Shown here piece by piece: positions 8,638 to 16,781 of a stretch of DNA of 64,000 nucleotides (position 1 is the first letter of the stretch; every line of letters starts with the position of its first letter). The notes under the pieces are model-generated. The model made no database searches and was not told the origin of the DNA. It saw only the letters and a program-made list of their open reading frames with translations. Source of the stretch: Pedobacter aquae (GTDB taxonomy: Bacteria > Bacteroidota > Bacteroidia > Sphingobacteriales > Sphingobacteriaceae); contig NZ_CP043329.1 of assembly GCF_008195825.1 (NCBI RefSeq), positions 1,798,001-1,862,000 of the forward strand. The letters run 5' to 3'. A program made the translations under genes and the position numbers.

Positions 8638-10082
8638 TTAAGGTGTTACAACCAAATTTTCTTTTCTGCCAGCATATAGCGGATAAACTTTGTCTCTTTT
8701 ATCTAAAACAACATAAATAGAGTCTTTATACTGGTTTTTACCCCATAATATGATTCTGTTAGCTGATGGTCTTTGGTAATGAAGCGTAAAATTTTCATCC
8801 TTATAAACTTTATTCTTACTTTGGAAAGTAATCGTCTTTTTAATGGTATCAGCTTCATAATAAAATGTCTTCTGCCGCCACCTGTCCCGGCAGATTCATA
8901 GGTTCTATCAATATCTTTAAATTGTTTTCCTCTGCCTGCTTCTCCATGAATTAAGAAGATATTAAAAACAGTATAAGACATGGTAGACCATTTTTCAAAA
9001 GTTACATTTTGCCATCTTACTGAATCAACCGGAGAATATGGGACAATTTTATTATTCACTTTAAACTCTGTAACATCATACAAACCTCTTGAGTCCGCTA
9101 AACCGGGTCTTGATGGTACTTTATAAGAGTCGTATTTATAATTATGCCAATGTAAATAAGCACTCAACACAAAAAAGAACAGGAATACAAAGCTTTTAAA
9201 AGTTATTCTAAAGTACTTTTGTAGAGGTGTTTTAAAATCGTGGTAATATAAATTAGGCTTAACATCTTTTTGGAGAACAAGTAAAGTCCAGATATTTTTA
9301 AGATAAGGCCATAGTACAAATGCACCACCTAAAGTAAAAAAAGCAGCAGCCAAGTGTATGCCACCATCATAAGCATGATTAGCAAAAGTTATATTACCAA
9401 TCATTGCTAAAGATAAAGCCGCCCCAACTGCTCTGGTAGGCTTAAAAAGTAGAAAAAGCATAATCAGAAGCTCGGCTAAGCCCGCAAAAACTTCGTAACC
9501 ATGAACAAAGCTAAATTGTATCCAATACAGCTTTTGAGCAGTAAAATCGCCAAAAGGTGTATTCAACTGCGTTAAGGCTAAATCTGGCATTTGTGTAGGA
9601 AAGACCTTGGAAAAAGTTAAACCTTGCAGTTTAATCAGCATGGCATAACTTACACCTACCAATAAGAAATAGTATAAATTTCTGTAATGCTTACGCTTTT
9701 GATCTAAGAAGCCCCAAATAAAGGCCCCAATTATCCCAATACCTAAAGCTAAAAACCAGTTGATATAGCTTGCTAATCCATAAATTCCTTCTTTAGCAGT
9801 TATCGTTAAAAAAGAAGTATTGGCATCTTTTAAAGAGCCTTTATCAGCCGCTCCGTCAAAAAGAGGTTTAATTTTAATGGGATTAAAGGAAGAACCGCTC
9901 AACCTCCCAATATCTCTAATATGTAAATTGGCCCAATCCGTAGTGAACCATCCTTTATAGTAATCTAGCTCTAAAGGCACTATGAGCAGGAAGAAAAAAA
10001 TAAATGACACCCTAAAAGCCCATTTTTCAAAGGCTGACCAAACAGGTTCTTTGTTTTCTAAAAATATATCTGTTGTATTCAT
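8638..10082 (-). pseudogene. DoxX-like multi-pass membrane protein with C-terminal domain, frameshifted copy B
   Basis: As read, the frame ends at 8703 in a tail unlike its paralogue. Adding one base to the A4 run at 8862-8865 (T4 on the coding strand) restores FYYEADTIKKTITF and continues to a stop at 8638, matching the paralogue at 10100-11431 in sequence and length (about 481 residues). The repaired end lies 8 nt before the next gene, as expected in a tight operon. About seven to eight membrane segments are visible, including a DoxX-like stretch (EVFAGLAELLIMLFLLFKPTRAVGAALSL), then a soluble domain of about 130 residues after the last segment. Function unknown; DoxX relatives include the DoxD part of thiosulfate:quinone oxidoreductase, but homology is distant. 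Confidence 0.75.
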
Positions 10083-10099
10083 TTTGATTGATGTTGGGG

Positions 10100-11431
10100 T
10101 TATAGTTTAACAGATTTTCTTCTGCCTTCTAATAACATATACTTCTTGTTTATTTTATCTAAAACAGCATAAACAGAATCTTTCTTCTCATTTACACCGC
10201 TTAAAACCAAAGTAGAATCATTTAAAAAGCGATAACTTAACTGGAATTTTTCTGAAGCATGGTTTTTGTTTTTATTTTGTAGAGAGAGCTTTTTAGAAAC
10301 AGTATCTGCCTGATAGGCAAAATAATGTCTGCCTCCAACACCAGCCGATTCGAAATTTCTATCTATATCATTTGTATGATAAACATCCCCGAAAGAAGTA
10401 TCTATTTTTACTGGTTTAGCAATTTTAATACTTATGGTAGCCCATTTTTCAAAAACAACATTTTGCCATCTATTTGTATCTGAGGTAGTGTAAGGAATAA
10501 CTACGCCATTGTACTTAAACTCTCTTACATTATAAAAGCCATAAGTTCCTTCTAAACCTGTTTTTTTAGGCAATTTATATGGCTCTTTAATATAATTAGC
10601 ATAAGTGCTTACTCCCAAGACTATGAGAAATATAAATACAGATCCTTTTAATGTTGTTCTTAATCTTTTAAGCCCAAGAGTAGTATAAATAGGCTCAAAC
10701 TTGCTAGCTATGGTGTATTGCTCTAAAACCAATAAGCTGTAAAGTCGCTTAGCATCATAAATCAATAAAAATAATGCTATCACAACTAGATATAAACTAT
10801 AAACCTCTTCGCTAGCATCGTAAGCTATATTAGCTGCAAAAACATTTCCTGTAAAACCGGCAATAATACCTGCGCCAAAAGTGGTAGTTCTTCTAAATAA
10901 TAAGAGTGTACCAGCTACTACTTCTATAGCACCTAGAAAAATTTCATAGCCTTGAGTGATACCTAACGTATGAAAATAAATCTTCCACGCTAAGAAATCA
11001 CCATAATTGGTATGCATATTACTTAGCGAAGGAAATGGCATTTGTAGCGGAAAAACCTTTAAAAAACCATAAGCGATGATACCAATAGCTAAACGATAGC
11101 GCAAAATTACCCTTAACCAATAGTACAGACTATCGTAATTGCAATTAGTATTGCTAAAAGTCCAAATTATAGTAGCTAGAGTAGCTATGAAGCCAGCGAA
11201 AAGCCAATTCTGATAACCTACTAATCCAAAAAATTGTGGAGCATATTTGGTTAAACTAAATAGACTATAAAAGTTAAAAGTTGCCCAATTTATATTAAAA
11301 AGTTCTTGATAAAACTTCCAATCTATGGGTACAACCAAGATAAAGAAGTAAATAAAGAAAAATCTAAGTAGTATTTTTTCATAACCTTTCCAGTCGGACG
11401 AATCATGATTTGAAATATTTAGAAAACTCAT
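10100..11431 (-). CDS. DoxX-like multi-pass membrane protein with C-terminal domain, copy A
   Basis: A 443-residue protein with several membrane segments (from LLRFFFIYFFILVVPIDW near residue 25 onwards). It has a DoxX-like core, RLAIGIIAYGFLKVFPLQMP and GYEIFLGAIEVVAGTLLLFR, and a last membrane segment FIFLIVLGVSTYANY. A soluble C-terminal domain of about 130 residues follows, with the motif RNFESAGVGGRHYFAYQ. The same motif occurs in the adjacent paralogue, so the two arose by tandem duplication. It lies 11 nt after the susD-like gene. I recognise no biochemical function; membership in the Rrf2-flanked operon suggests a membrane redox or import role. Confidence 0.75.
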   Translation of the reverse strand: MSFLNISNHDSSDWKGYEKILLRFFFIYFFILVVPIDWKFYQELFNINWATFNFYSLFSLTKYAPQFFGLVGYQNWLFAGFIATLATIIWTFSNTNCNYDSLYYWLRVILRYRLAIGIIAYGFLKVFPLQMPFPSLSNMHTNYGDFLAWKIYFHTLGITQGYEIFLGAIEVVAGTLLLFRRTTTFGAGIIAGFTGNVFAANIAYDASEEVYSLYLVVIALFLLIYDAKRLYSLLVLEQYTIASKFEPIYTTLGLKRLRTTLKGSVFIFLIVLGVSTYANYIKEPYKLPKKTGLEGTYGFYNVREFKYNGVVIPYTTSDTNRWQNVVFEKWATISIKIAKPVKIDTSFGDVYHTNDIDRNFESAGVGGRHYFAYQADTVSKKLSLQNKNKNHASEKFQLSYRFLNDSTLVLSGVNEKKDSVYAVLDKINKKYMLLEGRRKSVKL

Positions 11432-11442
11432 AGGTTTTATAA

Positions 11443-12821
11443 TTAATAATCAGGGTTTTGTTCAAGATTTTTATCTAATTGAATCTGAGCCACAGGAATA
11501 GGAAAAATATATTCATGCTCTTCCACTTCAATATTGCTATCTAAAGCTTCTAAAACTGTTTTAGCCCTGCCTGTTCTGGCTAAATCAAACCAACGGTGTG
11601 GTTCAAAAGCAAACTCATACCTTCGCTCTTCTTCTATTGCTTGTAATATTTCTTGCTGCGTAACCGCTATTGAAACGGGAAGTTCTGCCCTGTCTCTTAC
11701 CAGATTTAAATCTGCTAAAGCACCATTAGTAATACTTAAATTATTTTGTTGAGCTCTTGCCTCTGCTCTTATTAAATACATTTCTGAAATTCTAAAGATA
11801 TAAGCAGGATCTGTAGCTGGTAACCTATAATATAAATTACCAAACCAAATACGGGTATTATTTTGTACAACACTACTGATTAAAGCACTTCTTCCACCGC
11901 TAATAGCTGGATTATTAAGAAGTGAAACAAATCTATCATTTGGTGCATACCTGTAAGTACCACCTCTGGTAGGATGTTGCATTTGTGCTCTGGTTGCATT
12001 AGGGTTAATAGCGCTATATTGCAGTTCAAAAATAGACTCTCTGGTACCCACAACATTATTGGCAAACCAAGCACTATAAGGCTTAACCAAGGTATAATCT
12101 GCTGATTTTTCTATCAGCTTGGTGGCATATTCCTCGGCTAAAGCCCATTCTTTTTTGTAGAGGTGTAATCTCGCTCTTAAAGCCCAAACTGTTCTTTTTG
12201 TGGCTCTTATTCTATTAACCGCATCAGGTAATAATGCTTCCGCATCTTGTAAATCTGCTAGTACTTGCGCATAGGTTTGGGCTAAAGTACTTCTTCTAAT
12301 ATTTGGCCTTTCTTGTAAAGATACCGTAGGCTCTAAAAATAATTGTACACCACCCCAAGCTCTAGCCAAATCAAAATAGGCTAATGCTCTTATAAACTTG
12401 GCTTCTCCTATAATCTGATTTTTTAGGTTTGTGGTAAGCGTAGGGTCTTGTACTGAAGGTACTTTAGTAATAACATGATTAGCTCTGTTGATGGTATTGT
12501 AAATAGCAGACCAAGCTGTATTAAACAATACTTCATCTGTACGGAAATTAATGTTCACCAAATTTGCTGCCCCACCAGTAGTTAAATTTCTAATATCAGC
12601 ACTAGGGAAAAAACCTAAAGTAACATAAGTCTCGCCGTAATAACCGGATGAACTTAATTGCCTATAAACACCTCTTAACGCTGTTTCACTAGATCCTTTA
12701 TCATAAATAGGATCTAAATCTGATACGGCATTTAAGGGCTCTGTCTCTAAAAACTTCTCGCAAGAGGAAAATAAAATAGAAAAGAGAATAATATATATTT
12801 TAAATGTTTCATGATACTCAT
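11443..12821 (-). pseudogene. SusD/RagB-family nutrient-binding lipoprotein, frameshifted near its start
   Basis: From VNINFRTDEVLF onward this is a typical SusD protein: the TPR-like AKFIRALAYFDLARAWGGVQLF helix, the late RISEMYLIRAEARAQ and YEFAFEPHRWFDLARTG motifs, and the NPDY end. Upstream sequence continues in frame through SSCEKFLETEPLNAV. The ATG at 12812 or 12821 is one frame off; adding one base to the T4 run at 12798-12801 (A4 on the coding strand) gives MKHLKIYIILFSILFSSC, an ideal lipoprotein signal. The repaired protein has about 456-459 residues, normal for the family. It would cap the SusC channel encoded 2-11 nt upstream and bind the imported ligand at the cell surface. Confidence 0.88.
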
Positions 12822-12823
12822 AT

Positions 12824-15800
12824 TTAAAGGGTGAGATTTAAACCAAACTGAACTGTACGTGGTTGTGGAGGTGTACCATAATCGTAACCTTGGATATTTC
12901 CTGTTCCTAGATTAGATTCAGGATCAGCCCCAGTATACTTCGTAAACAGAAGCAGATTATTACCCGTTACATAGAATCTTAGCTTATCTATTTTAGCTCT
13001 TGCTGTAAGTGTTTTGGGTAGCGTATATCCTAAGGTTAAGGAACGCAACCTTAGAAAAGATGCATCCTCAAAAAACCTACTGTTTTCTTGTCTGGCGTAA
13101 TTAGCTGCTGTTAATTTAGGTACATCAGTAACTTGGCCAGGGCTTGTCCAACGGTTTAGCTGACTTGCTAACAAAACACGGTTAGCATCTAACGTACCAC
13201 CTGTTTCTCCCAACATTCTATTATGGTTCCATAGATTATTTCCATAAGAGAAAGTAAAGAACACGCCTAAATCAAAGGTTTTATAATTGAAATTATTCGT
13301 AATCCCTCCAAATAATTTAGGCCAAGTACTTCCTAATATTTGTCTGTCATCAGCAGTAATTCTACCATCCTTATTAAAATCATCAAATACAGCATCACCA
13401 GTATTAGGGTCTACATAAAGCTGTTTATACAACCAATATGAGTATAACTCTTTTCCTTGTTGTAGTCTTATTAAATCTCTTCCTGCAAAAGGGATATCAG
13501 CCGGTATTCTTTCTATCGTATTTTTATTTTGAGCCAGATTTAAATCGGTTTTCCAAGTAAAGTTTTTAATCTTGACATTGGTAGCATTTATACCTAACTC
13601 GAAACCTTTATTGCTAATTTCTCCAAAATTGGTAATGTAAGATGAAAAGCCAGATGTAGCAGGAGTGGCAACCAGTAACAAGGCATCTCTGGTATATTTA
13701 TTATAGTAGTTAAACTCTATGTTAATTCTGTCATTTAACAACCCTATATCTAAACCTGTACTAAACTGACTTGTTGTTTCCCACTTTAAATTAGGGTTAG
13801 CAATTTGTAAAGGAGCAGTTCCGGGTAATTCTGCGCCTCCTAAAGCATCGGCATAGCCAAAACCGCCTGTCCATAAACCATTAGATGCAAAATCATTTAT
13901 CCCACCTTGGTTACCAGTTGTACCGTAACTTACCCTTAGTTTTAGATTAGAAATTGTACTTAAATCTTTTAAGAAATTCTCTTCATGAATACGCCAAGCC
14001 CCACCAACAGAAGGGAAATATCCCCATCTATTATTTTCTCCAAACCTTGATGAACCATCTGCCCTGATGGTAAATTCGAAATAATACTTTCTTTTAAAAT
14101 TATAATCTGCCCTCGAGAAAAACGATGCTAAAGTACTATTAGTCGTAAACTGAGATGCAGTTTGTATAGCTGCTGATGATATTTGTGTATAAGAGTTATT
14201 AGGGAAATTTGTTCCCGTAGCCGATACGTTTTTAATCTCAGCGCTTTGCAAAGTATTACCAATCAATACACCAAAACTGTGTTCTTTTGATTGATTACGA
14301 TAAGATAGGGTTTGCTCATTAATAACAGTGGTAGATTGAGTAATACTTTGTGTACCTCTGCCTCCACTGGCTCCTAAAATTGTTCGAGTATCCCAATATT
14401 CGTTCTCTTCATAATTATTATAATCAGCACCAAAAGTAGAACGAAACTTAATTTTGGGTGTGATATCATAATCCAGATAAACATTACCAACATAATGGTA
14501 GCTGTTAGACCAAAGATTAACTGTATTGGTTAATACAGCAATGTTATCAAAATTTACCCACCTTAATGGCGAACCATCTGCAGCAAAAATTGGTAAGTAG
14601 GTTGGGATATTTAGAGATGCTTGTAATAGCGTTCCGTTACCACCGTTTGCAGGTCTTGCTTGGTCTCGATAGCTTTTAGACAAGCTATTACTTGTACCAA
14701 TGGTAATTTTATCATTTACTTTTTGATCTAGATTTACTTTAAAACTTGCTCTATCAAAACCCATAGGTTTCCAAATAGATTCTTGATCTGTAAACCCAGC
14801 ACCTAAATAATATCGTGTTTTTTCTGAACCACCGTTAATAGATAAATCATAGTTACGTAAATTAGCTGTACGATTTAAATAAGCCATCCTATCAAAAGTG
14901 GGTTGCTCCTGAGGTAAACCTCTTCCCGGTACATTATTGATAATTTGATTAACAGGCCTGAATGGTTCTGGTAAACCTGCATTTCTGCTGTACTCATTCA
15001 CTAAAATTGCATGTTGCTCGCCTGTAGTTGTTTTCCAAACCCTATCAGCCGGAGCCCAACCCAAACCTTCGGAAGCGTTAAAAGAGATACTTGGTTTTTG
15101 CCTGTAATTACCTCGTTTTGTAGTAACAATAACTACCCCATTAGCCCCTCTAGAACCATAAATAGCTGTTGCTGTGGCATCCTTTAAAATCTCTATACTT
15201 TCTATATCAGCCGGATTTAGATCTGCCAAAGGCGATGTTCCTCTATCTTGTGATATGTTTTGAAGACTTACATTATTAACAAATACACCATCTATTACAT
15301 AAAGAGGGTCGTTACTGGCATTAATAGAAGTTGCTCCTCTCACCCTGATGAAAATATCAGAACCAGGAACCCCCGTGTTACTGCTGATTTGTACGCCCGC
15401 AGCTTTACCTTGCAACTGGGCATCAAAACTTACTTCTGGTATGGTTTTAACATCAGCAGGATTAATTTTAGAAACAGAACCTATTAAGTCTTTTCTATTT
15501 TGCGTAGCATATCCAACAACCACAACATCACTTAATTGTCTTCTATCTTCTTGTAATTCTATGGTTATAGGGGTTGTGGTTGCAACAATCCTAAGTTTTT
15601 GATAACCTAAATAGCTTATGATTAAAGTTACTGGAAGCTTCTGACCCGTAACAAAATTGAACCTACCTGCTGCATCTGTTTGTGCATTATGGGTAACACC
15701 TTCTAATTGAACTAGCGCACCCGGTAGCGGTTCTTTAGTTTGTGCATCTATTACTTTACCACTTAAGGTTGCATTAATGAGCGGTTTGGTTTGTACTTGA

Positions 15801-15904
15801 GCTTGTAAATAGCTCGATGTAAATATTATAAAAAGAAATAATAGGAATTTCTTGGACAAAGCTATAGCGCAAAAAGACTTTATAGCTTTTTCATAATTTT
15901 GCAT
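12824..15904 (-). CDS. SusC/RagA-family TonB-linked outer-membrane protein
   Basis: A 1026-residue SusC-type receptor: signal peptide to about residue 36 (FIIFTSSYLQAQ), carboxypeptidase-D regulatory-like domain about 47-120, plug domain with the SusC signature DIFIRVRGATSINASNDPLY followed by VIDGVFVNN, and a C-terminal barrel ending PRTVQFGLNLTL. It forms the channel partner of the SusD lipoprotein encoded next. It heads a six-gene operon and is divergent from an Rrf2-type regulator. There are no glycosidase genes nearby, so the ligand is not obviously a glycan. The leader of about 170 nt carries an inverted-repeat operator, a mini-ORF, hairpins and a possible antisense RNA. Confidence 0.95.
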   Translation of the reverse strand: MQNYEKAIKSFCAIALSKKFLLFLFIIFTSSYLQAQVQTKPLINATLSGKVIDAQTKEPLPGALVQLEGVTHNAQTDAAGRFNFVTGQKLPVTLIISYLGYQKLRIVATTTPITIELQEDRRQLSDVVVVGYATQNRKDLIGSVSKINPADVKTIPEVSFDAQLQGKAAGVQISSNTGVPGSDIFIRVRGATSINASNDPLYVIDGVFVNNVSLQNISQDRGTSPLADLNPADIESIEILKDATATAIYGSRGANGVVIVTTKRGNYRQKPSISFNASEGLGWAPADRVWKTTTGEQHAILVNEYSRNAGLPEPFRPVNQIINNVPGRGLPQEQPTFDRMAYLNRTANLRNYDLSINGGSEKTRYYLGAGFTDQESIWKPMGFDRASFKVNLDQKVNDKITIGTSNSLSKSYRDQARPANGGNGTLLQASLNIPTYLPIFAADGSPLRWVNFDNIAVLTNTVNLWSNSYHYVGNVYLDYDITPKIKFRSTFGADYNNYEENEYWDTRTILGASGGRGTQSITQSTTVINEQTLSYRNQSKEHSFGVLIGNTLQSAEIKNVSATGTNFPNNSYTQISSAAIQTASQFTTNSTLASFFSRADYNFKRKYYFEFTIRADGSSRFGENNRWGYFPSVGGAWRIHEENFLKDLSTISNLKLRVSYGTTGNQGGINDFASNGLWTGGFGYADALGGAELPGTAPLQIANPNLKWETTSQFSTGLDIGLLNDRINIEFNYYNKYTRDALLLVATPATSGFSSYITNFGEISNKGFELGINATNVKIKNFTWKTDLNLAQNKNTIERIPADIPFAGRDLIRLQQGKELYSYWLYKQLYVDPNTGDAVFDDFNKDGRITADDRQILGSTWPKLFGGITNNFNYKTFDLGVFFTFSYGNNLWNHNRMLGETGGTLDANRVLLASQLNRWTSPGQVTDVPKLTAANYARQENSRFFEDASFLRLRSLTLGYTLPKTLTARAKIDKLRFYVTGNNLLLFTKYTGADPESNLGTGNIQGYDYGTPPQPRTVQFGLNLTL
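15894..15901 (+). promoter_or_regulatory. -7 box TAATTTTG for a possible antisense RNA
   Basis: TAATTTTG fits the Bacteroidota -7 consensus TAnnTTTG on the plus strand. Transcription would start near 15905, directly opposite the susC start codon, and run antisense to the susC leader to the terminator at 15982-16018. No clear -33 box is seen, so confidence is moderate. Confidence 0.35.
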
Positions 15905-16018
15905 ACTTTTACTAAGGTTTAATTGAACATTTATGCAGGCGACAACGCCAATTGAGGACCTGCATGATTAAAGTTTTAGCCAGGGGGAATATGCTATCAT
16001 GTTCCCCTTTTATTTTTT
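15905..16018 (+). ncRNA. Candidate antisense sRNA to the susC leader (DonS-like arrangement)
   Basis: No gene on the plus strand explains the strong terminator at 15982-16018. A matching -7 box lies at 15894-15901, giving a transcript of about 110 nt wholly antisense to the 5' leader of susC. It would contain a GGCG-ACAA-CGCC hairpin (15938-15949) that overlaps an ATGCAGG/CCTGCAT stem (15933-15939 with 15959-15965), then the terminator stem. Antisense sRNAs of about this size in susC leaders (DonS family) repress SusCD systems in Bacteroides. Promoter and terminator are seen; expression and function are inferred. Confidence 0.4.
15982..16018 (+). terminator. Rho-independent terminator within the susC-rrf2 intergenic region
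   Basis: AGGGGGAA (15982-15989) pairs with TTCCCCTT (16002-16009), an 8-bp stem with one G-U, followed by TTATTTTTT. The T tract exists only on the plus strand, so it ends a plus-strand transcript antisense to susC. On the susC messenger the same bases form a stable hairpin without a U tract. Confidence 0.7.
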
Positions 16019-16023
16019 CAGTA

Positions 16024-16035
16024 TCAACACATCAT
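16024..16035 (-). CDS. Putative minimal leader ORF (Met-Met-Cys-stop) with strong SD in the susC leader
   Basis: The minus strand reads ATG ATG TGT TGA. A near-perfect Shine-Dalgarno GGGAGG (16043-16048) sits 7 nt upstream, which is striking in a genome where strong SDs are rare. It lies about 40 nt into the expected susC transcript and just before the hairpin at 15982-16009. The Cys codon next to the stop parallels the CCC-stop mini-ORF in the TonB-receptor leader at 3077-3115. Translation and a regulatory role are inferred. Confidence 0.35.
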   Translation of the reverse strand: MMC

Positions 16036-16077
16036 TTTTAATCCTCCCGTGTTTTGTTTTAAAATCTTTTTCTGATG

Positions 16078-16085
16078 CAAATATA
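16078..16085 (-). promoter_or_regulatory. -7 box TATATTTG of the susC operon
   Basis: TATATTTG on the minus strand matches TAnnTTTG. Transcription would begin near 16073, giving a leader of about 170 nt before the susC ATG at 15904. The inverted repeat at 16097-16121 lies over the expected -33 region. Confidence 0.6.
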
Positions 16086-16096
16086 GAATTAAAATA

Positions 16097-16121
16097 ATAA
16101 TCTACAAATTTTATAGATTAT
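16097..16121. promoter_or_regulatory. Inverted-repeat operator over the susC -33 region
   Basis: ATAATCTA (16097-16104) and TAGATTAT (16114-16121) are perfect 8-bp arms around a 9-nt spacer. The centre is about 28 bp upstream of the susC -7 box, so a bound protein would block sigma contact. The adjacent Rrf2 regulator is the obvious candidate. Related sites are at 16205-16218, 16244-16257 and 3190-3210. Confidence 0.6.
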
Positions 16122-16204
16122 ATAGTCTTTATATACTTTATAAGTTAAACAAGATTTAAGATTTCAGTATAAAACCTTAAAAAACAATCAAATAAGAATT
16201 ATAC

Positions 16205-16257
16205 ACAAAATCTATTGAAACAAATCTTATTAATTAATGGGTTATTTTAGTAGATTT
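16205..16257. promoter_or_regulatory. Two further copies of the AATCTA motif upstream of rrf2
   Basis: ACAAAATCTATTGA (16205-16218) is the exact reverse complement of 3190-3203 in the ChrB/TonB-receptor region. ATTTTAGTAGATTT (16244-16257) contains AAATCTAC on the other strand and lies about 46 bp upstream of the rrf2 start. They could serve autoregulation of rrf2. The rest of the stretch 15905-16302 holds the leader elements listed separately and no protein gene. Confidence 0.4.
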
Positions 16258-16302
16258 AAAGTTCTATTACTTTTAATTCTTACCCATAATAAAGAATAAG
16301 TT

Positions 16303-16740
16303 TTGTTAACCAAAAAAACTAAATACGCAGTAAAAGCACTAATTGCACTCGCTAGAAGTGAGGATAATAAACCCATGTTAATTGCAGAAATTGCAAAAAA
16401 TGAAGGTTTACCCAAAAGATTTTTAGAAGCTATTTTATTGGATTTAAAACGTGGACAAATTTTAGGTAGCAGAATGGGAGCTGGTGGTGGTTACTTTTTA
16501 ATGAAGCCAGCATCAGAAATTATGGTGTCTTCTATTATTAGGATTTTAGATGGTCCAATTGCCCTATTACCTTGCGTAAGCTTAAATTTTTATCAGCGTT
16601 GTGAGGAATGTAAAGATGAGGTTACTTGCAGTATACGCGAAATGATGCAAAAAGTAAGAGAAGCTACCGTAGGCATCATGGATAATACCAGTGTTGCCGA
16701 TTTGGTAAGAAGAGAAAAAGAAATGTTAGGAAGTTTATAA
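16303..16740 (+). CDS. Rrf2-family transcriptional regulator with Cys cluster
   Basis: A 145-residue winged-helix regulator. The start is a TTG (16303); LTKKTKYAVKALIALA is the canonical Rrf2 N-terminus, so an internal start would truncate the fold. The wing GSRMGAGGGYFL (about 55-66) is typical. Cysteines at about 91, 100, 103 and 109 sit where IscR and NsrR bind an Fe-S cluster, though the spacing (C-x8-C-x2-C-x5-C) differs from IscR. Rrf2 proteins (IscR, NsrR, CymR) sense Fe-S status, NO or cysteine/sulfur supply. It diverges from the susC operon, whose promoter carries a matching inverted repeat, so it is probably that operon's regulator and autoregulated. Confidence 0.88.
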   Translation: MLTKKTKYAVKALIALARSEDNKPMLIAEIAKNEGLPKRFLEAILLDLKRGQILGSRMGAGGGYFLMKPASEIMVSSIIRILDGPIALLPCVSLNFYQRCEECKDEVTCSIREMMQKVREATVGIMDNTSVADLVRREKEMLGSL

Positions 16741-16742
16741 AA

Positions 16743-16775
16743 AGTCCATGGACCATAGTCAATAGTCCATGGACT
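16743..16775. terminator. Perfect 11-bp inverted repeat between convergent rrf2 and guaB
   Basis: AGTCCATGGAC (16743-16753) and GTCCATGGACT (16765-16775) pair perfectly around an 11-nt loop between the converging gene ends, followed by an A-rich run on the plus strand and preceded by A residues (U on the minus transcript). It probably works as a terminator for guaB; each arm is itself nearly palindromic, like dispersed intergenic repeats of this lineage. Confidence 0.5.
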
Positions 16776-16781
16776 AAAAAA

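Noticed and set aside
12824..15904. A polysaccharide utilisation locus
   Set aside because: No glycoside hydrolase, lyase, sulfatase or SusE/F-like gene in the operon.
15905..16080. A known riboswitch (SAM-II, cobalamin or TPP) in the susC leader
   Set aside because: None of the conserved cores of these classes could be found; the hairpins are explained as well by an antisense RNA and a mini-ORF.
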